The position numbers were made by a program, and so were the translations under genes. Positions 10,720 to 22,862 of a DNA stretch of 58,330 nucleotides are shown here, one piece after another. Positions within the stretch are counted from its first letter, which is position 1; each line of letters begins with the position of its first letter. Origin of the DNA: Gyrodactylus bullatarudis (lineage: Eukaryota > Platyhelminthes > Monogenea > Gyrodactylidea > Gyrodactylidae); contig SSNU01000195.1 in the NCBI GenBank assembly GCA_012064415.1, positions 1 through 58,330 of the forward strand. Reading direction: 5' to 3'. The notes beneath the pieces were generated by a model that was given only the letters and a program-made list of their open reading frames with translations, did no database searches and had not been told where the DNA came from.

Positions 10720-12231
10720 TTGTAATTATTTAATTAAACTTGAACTCAAAATATGAATAGATACGTCAATTTTGAAATCCGGAAAACAAAATTATTCAAT
10801 ACATAATTTATTCTTTAATAAAAATTGTTTTATATTTTAAAATAAATAAATGTACATTTATCTAAAATTTTGATGTTGTAGTTAGAAAAAAGAATTTGAT
10901 TTTTTTTAGGTCATTAAAAAATTGTTTCTGAGAAGAAAAATTGTTTATAATGATAGCCTTAATTTTACAGATTTTTCTTATATTTATTTGTTACTCAGAC
11001 TACATTTTTTTCATTCTACAATTCAATTTCTTTGTTGATCAGATTTGACCTAAATAATTTGTTTAACATTTCTCAACAAAAAATGAACTGCTTTTAAATA
11101 GTCACAAAAACTATTTGGTAAAAATAAGATATTATTAATCCTTTCAAGAGGGCTTTTCGAAACGATTGATTTCCTTAAGGTTAGTAGTCTCAAAGATGCT
11201 TAAAGAATGTTTGTTTAAGTTGAATTCAAAAATTTTTTATGGGTTCGTTAATTCGCCTGAAAAATAAAAAGGGAGCATAAATCAAAATACTATCATTTGA
11301 ATGAAGAGCCACATGTTGGTTGAGTCATACTGTGATAAATGGTTAATGCAGGGTGGAGGGAGTCAGGAATAATTTGAATAATCATTTCATCCCCTTGGTT
11401 TACTCAGGAAATAAAAAATACACTGCATTATGAAAAAGACGAGAGAGATGGAGAAAGAAGGACTAGACATTAGGAAAACTTAATCGCTAACAAATCACCA
11501 GTTAGTCCGCTTGATTATGCACACATGTGAATTTTTTTAATGAAAAAATAGAGAATAGAAAATTTACAGATGCTCGTTCTATGCCCGATAGGCAGACAAA
11601 TCGTCTAAATACATAATAATTTTAAAATCTTTTCTAAATCATACAGTAAGAAGCTTTTGTATTCCTCTAGAGCTTGCTTTATTTTGTTTGCCTCTCGGGC
11701 ATTTGCCCAGTTTTGTATGAAATTAATCTAACCGTAAGATTTTTCTATTACTAACAATATTTTTTCATTATAACTAAATGTTTTACGACTCAAATACTTT
11801 TCAAGCCGATACTATAAATAATTTTTATCCCAATTTGTATTCAGAAATTTAGAGCTACGATTCCATTCAATAATTTCATCAGACGAATCTCGATAAAACT
11901 TCATACAAATAGGGAAGGTCAAGTTAATAAAAAACATTAATAAGTAACTTATTGACCTTTTAAGTTGTCACTAGCCATGATTCATACCACTTCAAGAGAG
12001 AAAAATCATGATTCAATGTAGTAGTGGCTATTCTCGATAGACAATCTAATGCACAAATGCAGAATGTCCAATGATGTAATTCTCAAATATGATTGGTCGA
12101 GATAAATGAAGCGATACCATTGGTTAAGAATCAATTGAAAATCATGAGTAAAGGTAGGAATGAATTCAATTGAAGAAAAATATTCTGCAGATAACCCAAA
12201 CTCATGATAAATAGATTCATAATAATATGAT
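10720..12231. other. Upstream region of the protocadherin gene
   Basis: No gene seen. An inverted repeat ATGCCCGATAGGCAGACAAA (11581-11600) versus TTTGTTTGCCTCTCGGGCAT (11686-11705) pairs 18 of 20 bases across about 85 bp, either a hairpin or the ends of a very small element. Any promoter for the protocadherin should lie here; no motif is clear enough to call. Confidence 0.35.
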
Positions 12232-15200
12232 ATGACTGCAAAGAAAAGCAAAATCATTAGAACTCTAATTTTTTTATTTATTCTGATAGACAAGTTTAAA
12301 GCTAATCAAAATCTCACCTATCATGTACCTGAAGAATCAAATACTGGATATTTTGTCGGGAACGTATTGACAGATTCAAAACTTTCATTTGAGAATGAAA
12401 AATTTGAAGTGACAACCATAAAAGATGATCTATTCCGTGTTGATAAAAAATCAGGAAAAATTCTTGTTGCAAAACGTATCGATAGAGAAACTATCTGCCC
12501 TCACTTGTCGGGTCTTTTAGATGAGGTTCTTTCAGATAAATGCAAAATTGACTTTTCAATTCATATTTCTGGAACATGGATCAATGTCTACATAATTATT
12601 GATGATATCAACGATAATGTGCCAGAATTTTTATCAGATCACGAAAAAATTACAATCAGTGAAGACTCATCTGAAAATCAAATATTCCCCTTAAAGCTGG
12701 CTCGTGACCTTGATTTCGGAAGAAACACGATAAAAAGTTACGAACTGGACTCTGAATTGTCAAAGATTTTTACTCTAAAAGTTAACCTACCTGAAGAAAT
12801 TATTCTTATTCTTAAAGAAAAATTGGATGCGGAAAAAATTCAGGAATACAATGGCCAATTAACGGCATGTGATCAAGGTTATCCAAATAAAGAATGTTCA
12901 ACACAAAAGCTGACAATCATTGTTAAGGATTCAAACGATAACTCGCCAATATTTGAAAGATCTCTCTATGAAGTAACAGTTAAAGAATCAATTAGGATCA
13001 ATAGTCCAGTTATACAAGTAAAAGCACTAGATGAAGATCAAGGGAATAATGGGAAAATACGATATTTCATTAAATCAAAATCCGATTTAGTCACTGGTAA
13101 TTTTGCAACAGACAAAACCTTTTATATCGATCCTAATTCTGGAGAAATATTCCTACGATCGACACTCAATGCTAAACTTAGAAGGGAATACGATTTTCTC
13201 GTTTTCGCCAGTGATCTTGGCGAAGTTCCAAAAAAATCCTCAGTCAGAGTAGTCATTAAAGTCATAGATGAAAATGATCATAGACCTTGGATAAGGATGA
13301 TGGGAACTCAAGACACTGGTTCAAATAATGAAACGAATACTTTTACACAAGCAGAGAACAGTCCAGTAGATTCTGTTATTGGATTTCTCAAGGTTGGAGA
13401 CGAAGATTTGGATGAAAACGCCCGGGTAGATTGCTTCATTAGTGAAAATGAGGAATATTTCTCTTTTTACATGTCGAATCCTGCTAATAGATTTTACGAC
13501 ATTAGAAATAAAATAGAATTCGATCGGGAAAGTGGAATCGGAAAAAATGGTCTGATCCCTCTCATGATAAAATGCACAGATCATGGATCACCACCGCTAT
13601 CTAGTGAAAATCGCTTTTTTGTAGCAATCACTGATATCGATGAGCATAGACCCTTCTACTCAGATGAAGATAAAATTATCAACCTCAGGCTGGAGGAGAA
13701 TTTACCGCGTGGAAGGTTTGTTTTTAAATCAAACGTTATCGATAAGGATGCAACCAAGAATGTTGTCTATAAAATTGGCAATGACCCAGGAAACATTTTC
13801 TCCATCGATGAAATGACTGGCCAAGTTTCTGTTCAGGGTCTCTTAGATCGTGAAGAGCAGAATCAAATCTCGTTCAATGTTTATGCTTGTGAGAAAGATC
13901 AAGAAATGCATCAAGTTGATCCGATGGCCGTGCAAACAGTGAATGTTGAAATTCTCGACATGAATGACAATAAACCTGAACTTATTGAATTAACAGAGTT
14001 TGTGATCCTTGAAAATTCACTTGCGTATTCTAAAATACTGGGAAAGATCACAGTACAAGATTTAGACGAAGGAGTTAACGGAACTGTCAAATTCAAGGTT
14101 GGAGAAATTCTTCCTGTTGGCCAGAGCATGGTAGATCCTCAAGAAATCAGAAAACGCTTTGAAATTGATATAAACACTGGAGAAATTAAATGTACGCAAA
14201 AATTAGATCGAGAAGAAATTGACGAGTATATAATTCGCATTGAAATGTATGATATCGGCATACCATCTATGAGTAATTCAGGCAAAATAAAAATTCGTGT
14301 TCTCGATGAAAATGACAATCCTCCCGAATGGGAACCTGTTTCAATAGTACCCTTTATATCATCCTATTCAAGCATTTCGCTGGAAGAATGGAATAAGAAA
14401 TACAAAAGTCGAAATGTTTCCCAATTCAAAGGTATTCATAACCTTGGCATATTTAATGTTTCCGCTAGCCTATTGCCAGGACAAAAGGTTTTGCAATTGT
14501 TTGGCAAAGATCGTGATGATAGAAATAACCTCAATTTAACTTTTAGTTTACTCAATATTGATCGTATTGATAACTATGACTTACGTTTCCTATCGGATCA
14601 TAATGTGAATATTCAAAATCAAAAAGAAATCAAGTCATTTTATCTCAGTTTTTTTGAATTAAATCCAAAAAAGGGTGAACTTACCGTATCTTCAGGACCT
14701 GATTCAAAGGGTATTGATTTCGGTGGTGTCTATGACATTAAAGTTTCTATAAATGACAATGGAATACCGTCAAAAGAAACCTTAGGACAAATTTATCTTC
14801 AGATCATGCCCCCCATTGAAAGACCAAGATCTTTCAGTGCCTACAACTATTTATTTGCTTCATCTTCGCTAAGTTTCAACCTGATCATCGTCATGATCGC
14901 TTTGACATGCCTTGTTTCGGTTTGCCTCTTGGCAGCCATTTTCATCGTTCGTAAGAATGCCTCAAAAGAAAGTTTTATCAGAGGCAATCGTATTTCATCT
15001 CTGCAAAATGGAATAATTGCCAACAAGATGGAAGGAGCATATTCCCCTAGTCAAAATACCCTTGGTAACCTCTCAACAGTCCATAAATGGGCTGCGGATA
15101 GTTTATACTTGCAGAATGATCCAATTATCTCAAAGAATGGTTACTTATCTCCATGTTCCTTGAAAACAGGTTATACTACAGCTAACTCAACCTATGCTGA

Positions 15201-15420
15201 CAATTATGGCCAATTTGAATTGAGCAAGCAAAGCAATTTGAATAGTAACAGCAGTGGATCAGATAATGGTGTATATTTCAATATCAATAGTCCGTTGATA
15301 GGTCAACAGCAATATCCGAATACTGAAAATGCTTCATTGATGAGAAACACAGACTCTCCATCCGCCCATCTTCATCATCATTCGCACAATCAACAAGCAA
15401 ATCTACGATCTTTTTATTGA
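12232..15420 (+). CDS. Protocadherin-like cell adhesion protein, single exon
   Basis: A 1062-residue type I membrane protein. The start is placed at 12232 because a hydrophobic signal segment (IIRTLIFLFILIDKFKA) follows at once. Six clear cadherin repeats follow, each with calcium-binding signatures: DDINDNVPEF (about 125), DSNDNSPIF (about 235), DENDHRPW (about 348), a degenerate TDIDEHRPF (about 465), DMNDNKPEL (about 580) and DENDNPPEW (about 695). A seventh, less regular repeat runs to about 860 with KDRDD and SINDNGIPS. One membrane segment spans about 881-907 (LIIVMIALTCLVSVCLLAAI). The cytoplasmic tail of about 155 residues is rich in Ser, Asn and Gln and ends with a His-rich stretch. 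Six or seven repeats plus an unspliced extracellular region are typical of protocadherins, which mediate calcium-dependent, usually homophilic, contacts at the cell surface, often between neurons. I recognise no conserved motif in the tail. A candidate poly(A) signal is at 15718. Confidence 0.93.
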   Translation: MTAKKSKIIRTLIFLFILIDKFKANQNLTYHVPEESNTGYFVGNVLTDSKLSFENEKFEVTTIKDDLFRVDKKSGKILVAKRIDRETICPHLSGLLDEVLSDKCKIDFSIHISGTWINVYIIIDDINDNVPEFLSDHEKITISEDSSENQIFPLKLARDLDFGRNTIKSYELDSELSKIFTLKVNLPEEIILILKEKLDAEKIQEYNGQLTACDQGYPNKECSTQKLTIIVKDSNDNSPIFERSLYEVTVKESIRINSPVIQVKALDEDQGNNGKIRYFIKSKSDLVTGNFATDKTFYIDPNSGEIFLRSTLNAKLRREYDFLVFASDLGEVPKKSSVRVVIKVIDENDHRPWIRMMGTQDTGSNNETNTFTQAENSPVDSVIGFLKVGDEDLDENARVDCFISENEEYFSFYMSNPANRFYDIRNKIEFDRESGIGKNGLIPLMIKCTDHGSPPLSSENRFFVAITDIDEHRPFYSDEDKIINLRLEENLPRGRFVFKSNVIDKDATKNVVYKIGNDPGNIFSIDEMTGQVSVQGLLDREEQNQISFNVYACEKDQEMHQVDPMAVQTVNVEILDMNDNKPELIELTEFVILENSLAYSKILGKITVQDLDEGVNGTVKFKVGEILPVGQSMVDPQEIRKRFEIDINTGEIKCTQKLDREEIDEYIIRIEMYDIGIPSMSNSGKIKIRVLDENDNPPEWEPVSIVPFISSYSSISLEEWNKKYKSRNVSQFKGIHNLGIFNVSASLLPGQKVLQLFGKDRDDRNNLNLTFSLLNIDRIDNYDLRFLSDHNVNIQNQKEIKSFYLSFFELNPKKGELTVSSGPDSKGIDFGGVYDIKVSINDNGIPSKETLGQIYLQIMPPIERPRSFSAYNYLFASSSLSFNLIIVMIALTCLVSVCLLAAIFIVRKNASKESFIRGNRISSLQNGIIANKMEGAYSPSQNTLGNLSTVHKWAADSLYLQNDPIISKNGYLSPCSLKTGYTTANSTYADNYGQFELSKQSNLNSNSSGSDNGVYFNINSPLIGQQQYPNTENASLMRNTDSPSAHLHHHSHNQQANLRSFY

Positions 15421-15717
15421 ATTTTTTTTTATTTCCACCCAACTTGTTAGAATTTCAAAAAGTATTACAAAAATTTTACCAGAATTTATTAAATTATTTT
15501 ACTTTTAATTTATTTCAAATATTGCCTATTTGTAATTACACTTGTACATATTTAAGAAGAAGAAATATTTCACTGTGATACATAAAACATTCTACGTTTG
15601 ACTTGTGTTATGAATATTATCCAAAGTTTGAGAAATTCAGATTGAAAATGAGAAAAGTTCATTCCTCGAAAATCTTTCTTACTGCATTTAAGACAAATTT
15701 TGAATCTCATTTTTGTA

Positions 15718-15723
15718 AATAAA
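15718..15723 (+). terminator. Candidate poly(A) signal of the protocadherin gene
   Basis: AATAAA about 300 bp past the stop codon. The motif is common by chance in such AT-rich DNA, so this is only a candidate. Confidence 0.35.
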
Positions 15724-17700
15724 TTTATTTCAATTAAAATTACTTGAACATTAGTAATTAAACTTTTCTTTTGTATTTTATTATTAAGCAATCGGGAACC
15801 AAAGCCTAAGCTAATTAAATTTGATCCAGTTCAAAAGCTATTATATAGATGTACTGGTTCATATAAGAGTTTAAACTGTTTGCAATTAATGAGAACGCAC
15901 TTTGCCCAATCGTGGAATCTTTTGAAACTATTAAATTAGAAATTTTATATATCCTCCTTGGTGAATGATGACTCGATTTTCATATTGTTTTTCCTTTATT
16001 TTTTCACAAATCTGAGCTGAAAGTTTATTATTCTTTCAAATTATTATTATGGTATGTATACTCTTGATTCAGCTAGTTAAACTAGCTAACATTAAGAATA
16101 GTACACGAATTTTACCTTACTTTATTTTGAAAAGATAAACCAAGTACACAATTAATCTCGTAATTTGAGGATAAATTTTATCCCTATTGTTTACATAACC
16201 TATATAATTCATCCCTCACTCTTTCACCTTTTTTCATCATTAGCATAAAAATAGGAATAGTAAGAAAAAACAATGAAAAGTACTCACTTTTTAAATTTGT
16301 ATATTGAAATGTAAAATTAATTTTTTTATTTCTTTGTATACTACGCAAACGTTTGAATTCTATTGAGGAGTATTTCAAAGAACCCCCATATCAGTTACTT
16401 TTTAAAACAAAATAGGATGCATCTTATTGACATAATCGTTACCATTATCAAGTTTTACATCTTGAATAATGCAAGAAGCAAGTGAAAAAATATACTTTAT
16501 TAAAAAATATATATAGTACTCACAGTGATAAAAATACATATGTGTCCACGCCTACAATTTTTTTTCTAAAAATTTCAATTAGAAGAACTCTTTTGGATCC
16601 TCACTTTGTAAGAATGAAAACAAGGGTGTCATCATTTTAGATATTCACGTGTCTCAGTCATATACCACCAAAATACTAAATAATATTAATCACCTCAGAC
16701 TGAAACTATCTATTCTGTAAATAATAAATACATCTGTAGATAGATAATACATTTTTTTCATCTTTTTATTTTATAGCCTTACAAAGGACCAGACCATAAA
16801 AGTAAGAGCTATTCGAATTAATTGCTCAACTGATAATGTACAAATAGTTGAAAATTTGCGAATTCATCTTTTAGAGGAGTGTGGAAATACAAGCGGCAGT
16901 TTATAAACTAATTAATCAAAGCTGATTCAAATTCAAGGGAGAAAATTTTAATTTTTTCTTCACTCTTATTCATCTTCTCCGAATTTTTGGGAAAAACTCC
17001 ACATACTCCGGATACTGTAAATATACAATATAATCCATATCATAGAGATACTTAATTCTCACATTAATAGGTACGTATTCAATCTTTTATTCTTTTATCA
17101 GAATATCGTTTCATTTCCCTTGAACAAAAATAAAAGAAAACTATAAAATGTTACTTGAGAATTCAATGTATCAAGAGAAGTTCTTAAATCCTGGTATTAC
17201 GCTTTTCAATCAGTAAGTAATTGGTAATAGTTACACATGAATGAATTATCTGATCAAAAGTTTTCATGTTGATCCTTTGAATGAAGTTTAATCCAACTTC
17301 TTCAACTTTTTAAAGCAAGTTACAATTAAATTGGAAAATATTAGAAATAAGGTGTACTTATTTCTGAGATTGGCAACGGTAGCTATTTAGATAAGTGCTG
17401 ATTGGAATGTCGGATAATGAATAAAAATAGTTTATATCATGACTAGTAAAATAATTTCTAATAACTTTAGTTATTTAATCTGGCATTGCGTGATGTAATG
17501 GATTTGTGAGTTAAAAACTTTTGAAATATATTTTTAAACAATGAAATCAAAGTAATTTTATTCTACTGACATTAATTGATGAGAGTTTTTTATAATTAAT
17601 TCATAAACTTTTATCTTTTTGGATATTACGAATAAGTAATTCACGTAGTTTTTAAAACACGTCCGAAAATCCACTTATATTCATAATTTAGAAAATTAAA
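15724..17700. other. Intergenic, no gene seen
   Basis: Protocadherin 3' flank and AT-rich spacer. No open frame with a recognisable domain and no clear repeat unit. Confidence 0.4.
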
Positions 17701-17715
17701 AGAAGATATATTAAA

Positions 17716-17750
17716 ACCAAATGTACATTTCTTGAAGCATCATCAGTGGT
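17716..17750 (-). ncRNA. Hammerhead-like motif in PLE tail, copy 2
   Basis: On the minus strand: ACCA, intact CTGATGA, TGCTTCAA, GAAATGTACATT, TGGT. Stem I is ACCA/TGGT, different from the CACTA/TAGTG of copy 1 but equally well paired. Stem III is again A-TG/CA-T with a TA loop, inside a palindrome (AATGTACATT) that could also dimerise. Stem II is not evident. This is the best-preserved family 1 core together with 58164-58200. Confidence 0.45.
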
Positions 17751-17911
17751 AATTCTTCAAAAATGATATTAGTTAAGAGTTCATTCAAGATAATATTTTA
17801 CAAATCATGAAAGAAATAGTAAAAGTCAAAGAAAATAAGAATAAAATGCAAGCTGAAAAAACACCAAAACTCTCCAATAAATAGCAAAAGTGGAGAGAAA
17901 AGTGAAAAAGC

Positions 17912-18155
17912 TCACATTGGCCAAGGTAATTGAAGATTATAGGAATAGTTTTTTTGAGCACATAGATTAGGTTTATATAGGTTAATAAGAAATTTTTCTT
18001 TCACCCATACACCTATGCTGTCGTCATTAGGGTTTTTGTATAAAACGGAAAAATTAGAAATTGAAGCTGTATGATCTTCTTGTCTAAGGTGCTTAGTAAC
18101 CGCAGTATCCTTCTTCAGATGATCCTCCGCTCGTGTAGATAATTTTCTAATATAT
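17912..18155 (-). pseudogene. PLE family 1 GIY-YIG endonuclease, C-terminal part
   Basis: Encodes RKLSTRAEDHLKKDTAVTKH and onward to NYSYNLQLPWPM with a stop at 17912. It is closely similar to 1042-1273. The reading frame is intact, but the YIG-containing start has been cut off by the insertion at about 18156, so no functional nuclease is possible. Confidence 0.85.
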
Positions 18156-18156
18156 A

Positions 18157-18965
18157 TTTCGCCAGGTCTTATCAATCTCTAATCCTGGTTCAATTAAATG
18201 ATTATAAATATTAGTTCAATGAAATTTATGTTAATGAAATTGTAAAATTCTTGAAACACTTCCAATTGATGAAAAACCAAAAAACTTCTCTATTATTAGA
18301 TGTAGAAAAGAAAAATTAAAAATCAATTGGGCCAAGGCAACTGCAAATCATGTAAATGGTTCTTTTGGATGCATAAGTTAGGATCTTCGTTCATGATTAG
18401 AAACTTCTCCCGGATTTTTAGGTCTATAAGTTTGTCGTTTGGGCATTTGAATAAAATTTTGAAATTTTCTTCACTTGCTTCACAACCACATTGCTCTAGG
18501 TGCTTTTTAATTGAGGAATTCTTTCTGTTGAGGTGTTCTTTTATCCTAACAGCTAGACGTCTTTGGGTTCTTCCTATGTATTTGGCTCCGCATGTAGCTT
18601 GGAAACTATAGATGAGATTTGATTGCTCAGATGGTTCTAGTTTATCTTTAAGCTGGAATTTGAATAGACTTGTGGTTTTGAATACAACCTTCAATTGTAT
18701 ATCATTATAATTTTCATTTACAAGTTTGGTCAATTTCCTTCTTAAATCATGACTAAAGCCATCTCCTTTGAACGATAATTTGACATAGATCCGGATGGTT
18801 TCATCATTTTGTTCCTCTTGAATATCTTCTTGGTTGTTTGCTTCATCTTCTAAAGCCTTTTCTATATATTTGCGAACAAAATTTCGAGGATATCAAATAT
18901 TTATAATCATTTAATTGAACCAGGATTAGAGATTGATAAGACCTGGCGAAATATATATTTCTCTA
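18157..18965 (-). mobile_element. PLE family 2 segment bounded by inverted repeats
   Basis: Bounded by inverted repeats of about 60 bp: 18157-18218 and about 18892-18953, both containing CGCCAGGTCTTATCAATCTC or its complement and continuing to AATGATTATAAATATT. Inside are a family 2 tail (18220-18322), an intact GIY-YIG reading frame and its linker. Inverted terminal repeats are unusual for a retroelement. They may be two inverted pLTR-type pieces of a PLE, or ends of an unrelated transposon that captured PLE sequence. Confidence 0.65.
18323..18882 (-). pseudogene. PLE family 2 linker and GIY-YIG endonuclease
   Basis: An open frame runs from about 18882 to the stop at 18323 with no internal stop (about 186 codons). 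It contains PRNFVRKYIEKALEDEANN, the linker SFKGDGFSHDLRRKLTKLVN and LKVVFKTTSLFKFQLKDKL, then the endonuclease (CGAKYIGRTQRRLAVRIKEH, KHLEQCGCEASEENFKILF) and the end LHDLQLPWPN. The YIG motif, the following Arg and the H/C pairs typical of PLE GIY-YIG domains are all present. Family 2 differs clearly from family 1 in this domain (about half identical by eye), so two PLE lineages coexist. The reverse transcriptase that should precede it is missing. Confidence 0.82.
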
Positions 18966-19115
18966 ATTAAAAAATTCTTCATCTGAGCAATCAAAACTCA
19001 TCTACAGTTTCCAAGCTTCCAAGCTCCACAATCACATTGGAATTTGTAAACTAACAGAGTTTTCTCCTCTGGCTTCAGCAAATCCTTATGAATCAAATAT
19101 ATATGATATCTTTTT

Positions 19116-22100
19116 AGTATATCAAGCCCTCGAATCTGAATTAAAACTTAAAATATTGTTAGAGAAGCTAGGGAATTTTCCCACGAGTTGAAGAGATGTT
19201 ACTTTGGTAAAGCAATCATTTCAACTAGATAATAATCTGGTTGTCCTTCCAGATGTCCTGTCCTGACATTTCGCCAAAGTACAAATGTTTGCATAAAATC
19301 AAAAAAATATTTCACGCTTTTTTAGTCTTACCTTCTTGGATTTGTATTGGAGAAACTTGAAAATTTTGATTACAATATTCCCTATGATCTTATCAGAAAG
19401 GGAAAAAAGAAGTAAAATTTATGATTAATTCTGTCAAGAAAAAAATTAGTTTTATCTCTCATGCTAGTGTAAGGAGGGAAACTTTTAAGGGTTGATGAAA
19501 GAAGGAACATTCAAGTGATCCGAAATTATGATAAGCAAATTTTGGGTAGGAATTTTTCCTCCCTTTAAGTATGCATGTATTGTTTACAAGTAATACTGTA
19601 TAATATACAGCGTATATAGCAACAGTAACAGTACCATGAAAATTGAATAAACAAAAACACTCAAGAGATTCATGGCTTGTATCATCATGGCTTTTCGTTT
19701 GAAATGATTAATTGAGTATCTATTTGTTATTTTATAAGAAATCATTGGAATAATTTCAATCTACAATTCAAGGGAAGATGATACCCACAACATCTTGCAA
19801 CTCAGCAGAAACAGGTTCGACAACCATCAAAAACTATCGAATGGTAAGAATCTTTTCAAGATTCGAGACTGATTATTTATTATGAATGTCCAGTGGACAT
19901 TGTCCACATCAACTTTAAAAAAAACTGATTATTCAAGATTCTGTAAGTTTTTTAAAAATTCACAAAATTTGATAGCTTGCAAGCGCAGTTCTGATTGAGA
20001 AGTAAAAATTCTCATCTTCATTTCAACTAGCTTTATAAAATAAAATAACTTGAATAACAATTGGCCAAAGAAACCTTCATCATATAAATATTTAAGCTAC
20101 AATTTACAATGTAACAAATTCTATCTGATTTTATGAGGGTAAGAAATCAAGAAAAAGTATTTTCTCGCATTTGTATTTCTATTTGTTCACATTTGGGTTT
20201 CTTAATGGTACCCTCACATTGCATATTATGCTCAAAATAAAAGCTTTTTTAAACACACAACACTTTAAATGGGAGGATAATTTCCATAAAATGAGGAAGA
20301 AGCAAATGAAATGATTTCTTTGATAGTGTCAATTCATAAAAACAACTTGCAAGAATTCTTGATCAGTGGAATTATTTTTTCCTCTCTCTGAGCATTTATA
20401 CAATACACTTGGATTATTCTCTCTTTTTTCCCGTCCAAATTTTGACATTTGCTTCTTGACAAGACTTTGAGATTTTCTCTTCTTCATTAGTCCCTTTTTA
20501 TCAGTCTTTGAATAGTTTTCCCATTAATTTCATTTCAGGAACGCTGTCAAATTCATGTATAACTCAATATATACATATCCTCGATCAAGGAATATTATGT
20601 TATTTATGAAATTTTAGTTCAAAACAAAATAGTCTTGAATGAGACATATTTTCTTTTCAATAAATTATTCATGAGTTTAGTTTCCTAGATAATAACCAAA
20701 AGACATGAACATCATTTCTGAGAATACCGTGATTTTTTCACCAACCATAACTTGCTGTTGCGTAATAGACTTTGTTACCTCCCTTCTGGTGAACGGATGA
20801 AAAAAGAATGTTTTAGCAAGGAAATTTTAGTTTTCACTCTTGCGCTACTTTATAGGAGTTTTTGCTCCAAATTCTGGAAAAAAATTATTCCCCCGATACT
20901 TGCATCCCCATATACTATGGTGTCAATCAAAGCTGGTTTTTCTTTCAATGTTCAAAATTTTTAAATAAAATTAATTAAATAATCATGACAAGAATCTTGC
21001 TCTCTCTAGTTTCTCATTAAAAATATAATTATGATAAGAAGCTCATGAGTTCATTCCATGTCAATGATTAAAAAATTGAGGATAAAAACACTGTATTTGA
21101 AGACATTTGTCAGGTCATCTTGCAAAGACGATATATAGAGAGAGAGTTGTCTACTCTGAATTCTATCACTTGTTCCTTTTGCTGAGTTTATTAAACTCAC
21201 TAGAGAATAAATTCTTTCTCAAATGAGATGTTTATAATAATCATCTGAAAGACAAAAAAAATTCAGTGTCTTGAATGAATTTAAACGAACTCTGACTAAG
21301 CTTCAGGCATCTCTCTACTTGATTGGGATTAGAGGGAGGAAAAGTGAACATTTTTTCTGTTTATTTTTAGAAAAGATTGCAATAAATCTCTTCGTAAGCA
21401 ATAATCACTTTGTCATATTTTTCCATAATGAACCAGGAGATTTGAGAACAAACATGAAAATTGAGTACTGCTGAATCATTTATTTCACGTAACAATGGTT
21501 GTTGTTTAACCAAAAATTCGGTAAATTCTTTTGTACTGTGAATATTGTTTATACAAATAAAGAATTTAATCCTTGTTATTCCCTAAATAAGGCTTTGATT
21601 TAAAACATCACAAGTGACAAAATTGATCAAAAACAAGATCAATTTAGAATATTATGCTCGCCATTTTCAAGGGATTCTGGATCAGTAAGGATTTTTAAGC
21701 AGTAGAAATGATCAATAAATTCAAATTTGACACTCACACAACAGTGGAATTCTTAGGTCAAACTCAGCAAATTTGATTTTCTTGTTTAAGTTTTATTTTA
21801 AAAACTTTTCTCTACCATTATTTGATTTCGATATGAATAAAAATTTTCCAAAGCTCAGAAGGAAAAAGCTTTGAAATTATCTCGATTTTTTAGTTCCATA
21901 TCATATATAAACTACTTATGAGTAAATCGGATAAAAATATAAGATTTCTTTGGTAAATACTCGAAAGTATTGAGAATTTTTGTCAAAAATCATAGACTCC
22001 CTACTTCATATTAATTAGCGTTCTTGATTTCTAACTATTTGGCCCAGTTTTTTCTCCATAGACAAATTCAACACAATAGCATTTATGTCCGATTATAATA

Positions 22101-22862
22101 ATTATTTTTTATACTCTCCAATTATAGAGTATATATACGCTTTAGGATATATCATTTCTAGAAGAAAAATGTATCAGTATTATAAAGCAATAAGGATGAT
22201 AAAGTTCCAGTTGAAGTAACTTGTTCCATCTTCTATTCTCTCTGATGACGAAGACTATAAGTAACATTATTCATCTCTTCTTACTTTTGAAGTTTTCTTA
22301 TTATTGTTATAATGTACGACTCATGGCATGAATATATACGATATTGTTATTTTTTATTCTGATAATTGATTTGAAAACATTCCTAGCCTAGTAAGATTTT
22401 TTGGCTCTGAAATTTCGGTACAATATATTTGATAACATTTTTTAAATCCGAAAAGAAATCGAGATAAATTTAAAAATTTTAAAAAGCTTCTAATGCTACA
22501 TTTAAGTGATTTTTAAATATCGATTTAAATAGATAAATATTTTAAAGATCCATATGATAAATGCAATACACCTTTTGAAAGAATGTTATTGAAACCATCT
22601 TCAAAAGCTCAACTCTCGAAAACTAAACCCAGTGACGAAAATTTTCACTTAATTAATCATTTTTTTGATTTTTACTTTTAGGGTTCCAGTGTGACCATGA
22701 TTATCTTTTAATGGATACTGGGATAGCATAGCATCTCAAAGAAGAATCATCAATTTCAATATCTTATATTTTAAATAAAATCCCTGGACGTAATAATACA
22801 GATATGCGGGTGAAGACTAAATCTGAGTGGTAAGAAAGACTACATGTTGGTTTTTCAACTAT
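19116..22862. other. Gene-poor spacer with copies of a short repeat
   Basis: No supported gene. Two minus-type copies of the AGCTAGTTNATATGAAGATG repeat occur at about 19985-20035 and 21975-22020. Frames at 20752-20964 and 21271-21474 have no recognisable domain. Confidence 0.4.

Larger units (their letters stand above)
17716..19115 (-). mobile_element. PLE family 1 split by a PLE family 2 insertion
   Basis: On the minus strand, 19115 to about 18966 encodes the KDLLKPEEKTLLVYKFQCDCGA linker of family 1, up to the start of the GIY-YIG motif. The rest of the same domain (RKLSTRAEDHLKKDTAV...LQLPWPM) resumes at about 18155 and ends at 17912. The family 1 tail and hammerhead-like motif follow down to 17716. 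The gap (about 18157-18965) holds a family 2 segment flanked by inverted repeats. The outer element is therefore older than the insertion. A short piece near 18985-19025 resembles family 2 in the opposite orientation, so the junction has been rearranged. Confidence 0.75.

Noticed and set aside
12006..12293. Minus-strand frame overlapping the protocadherin start
   Set aside because: Overlaps the start of a strong gene on the other strand and has no recognisable feature.
18327..18611. 94-residue plus-strand frame
   Set aside because: Antisense shadow of the family 2 GIY-YIG reading frame.
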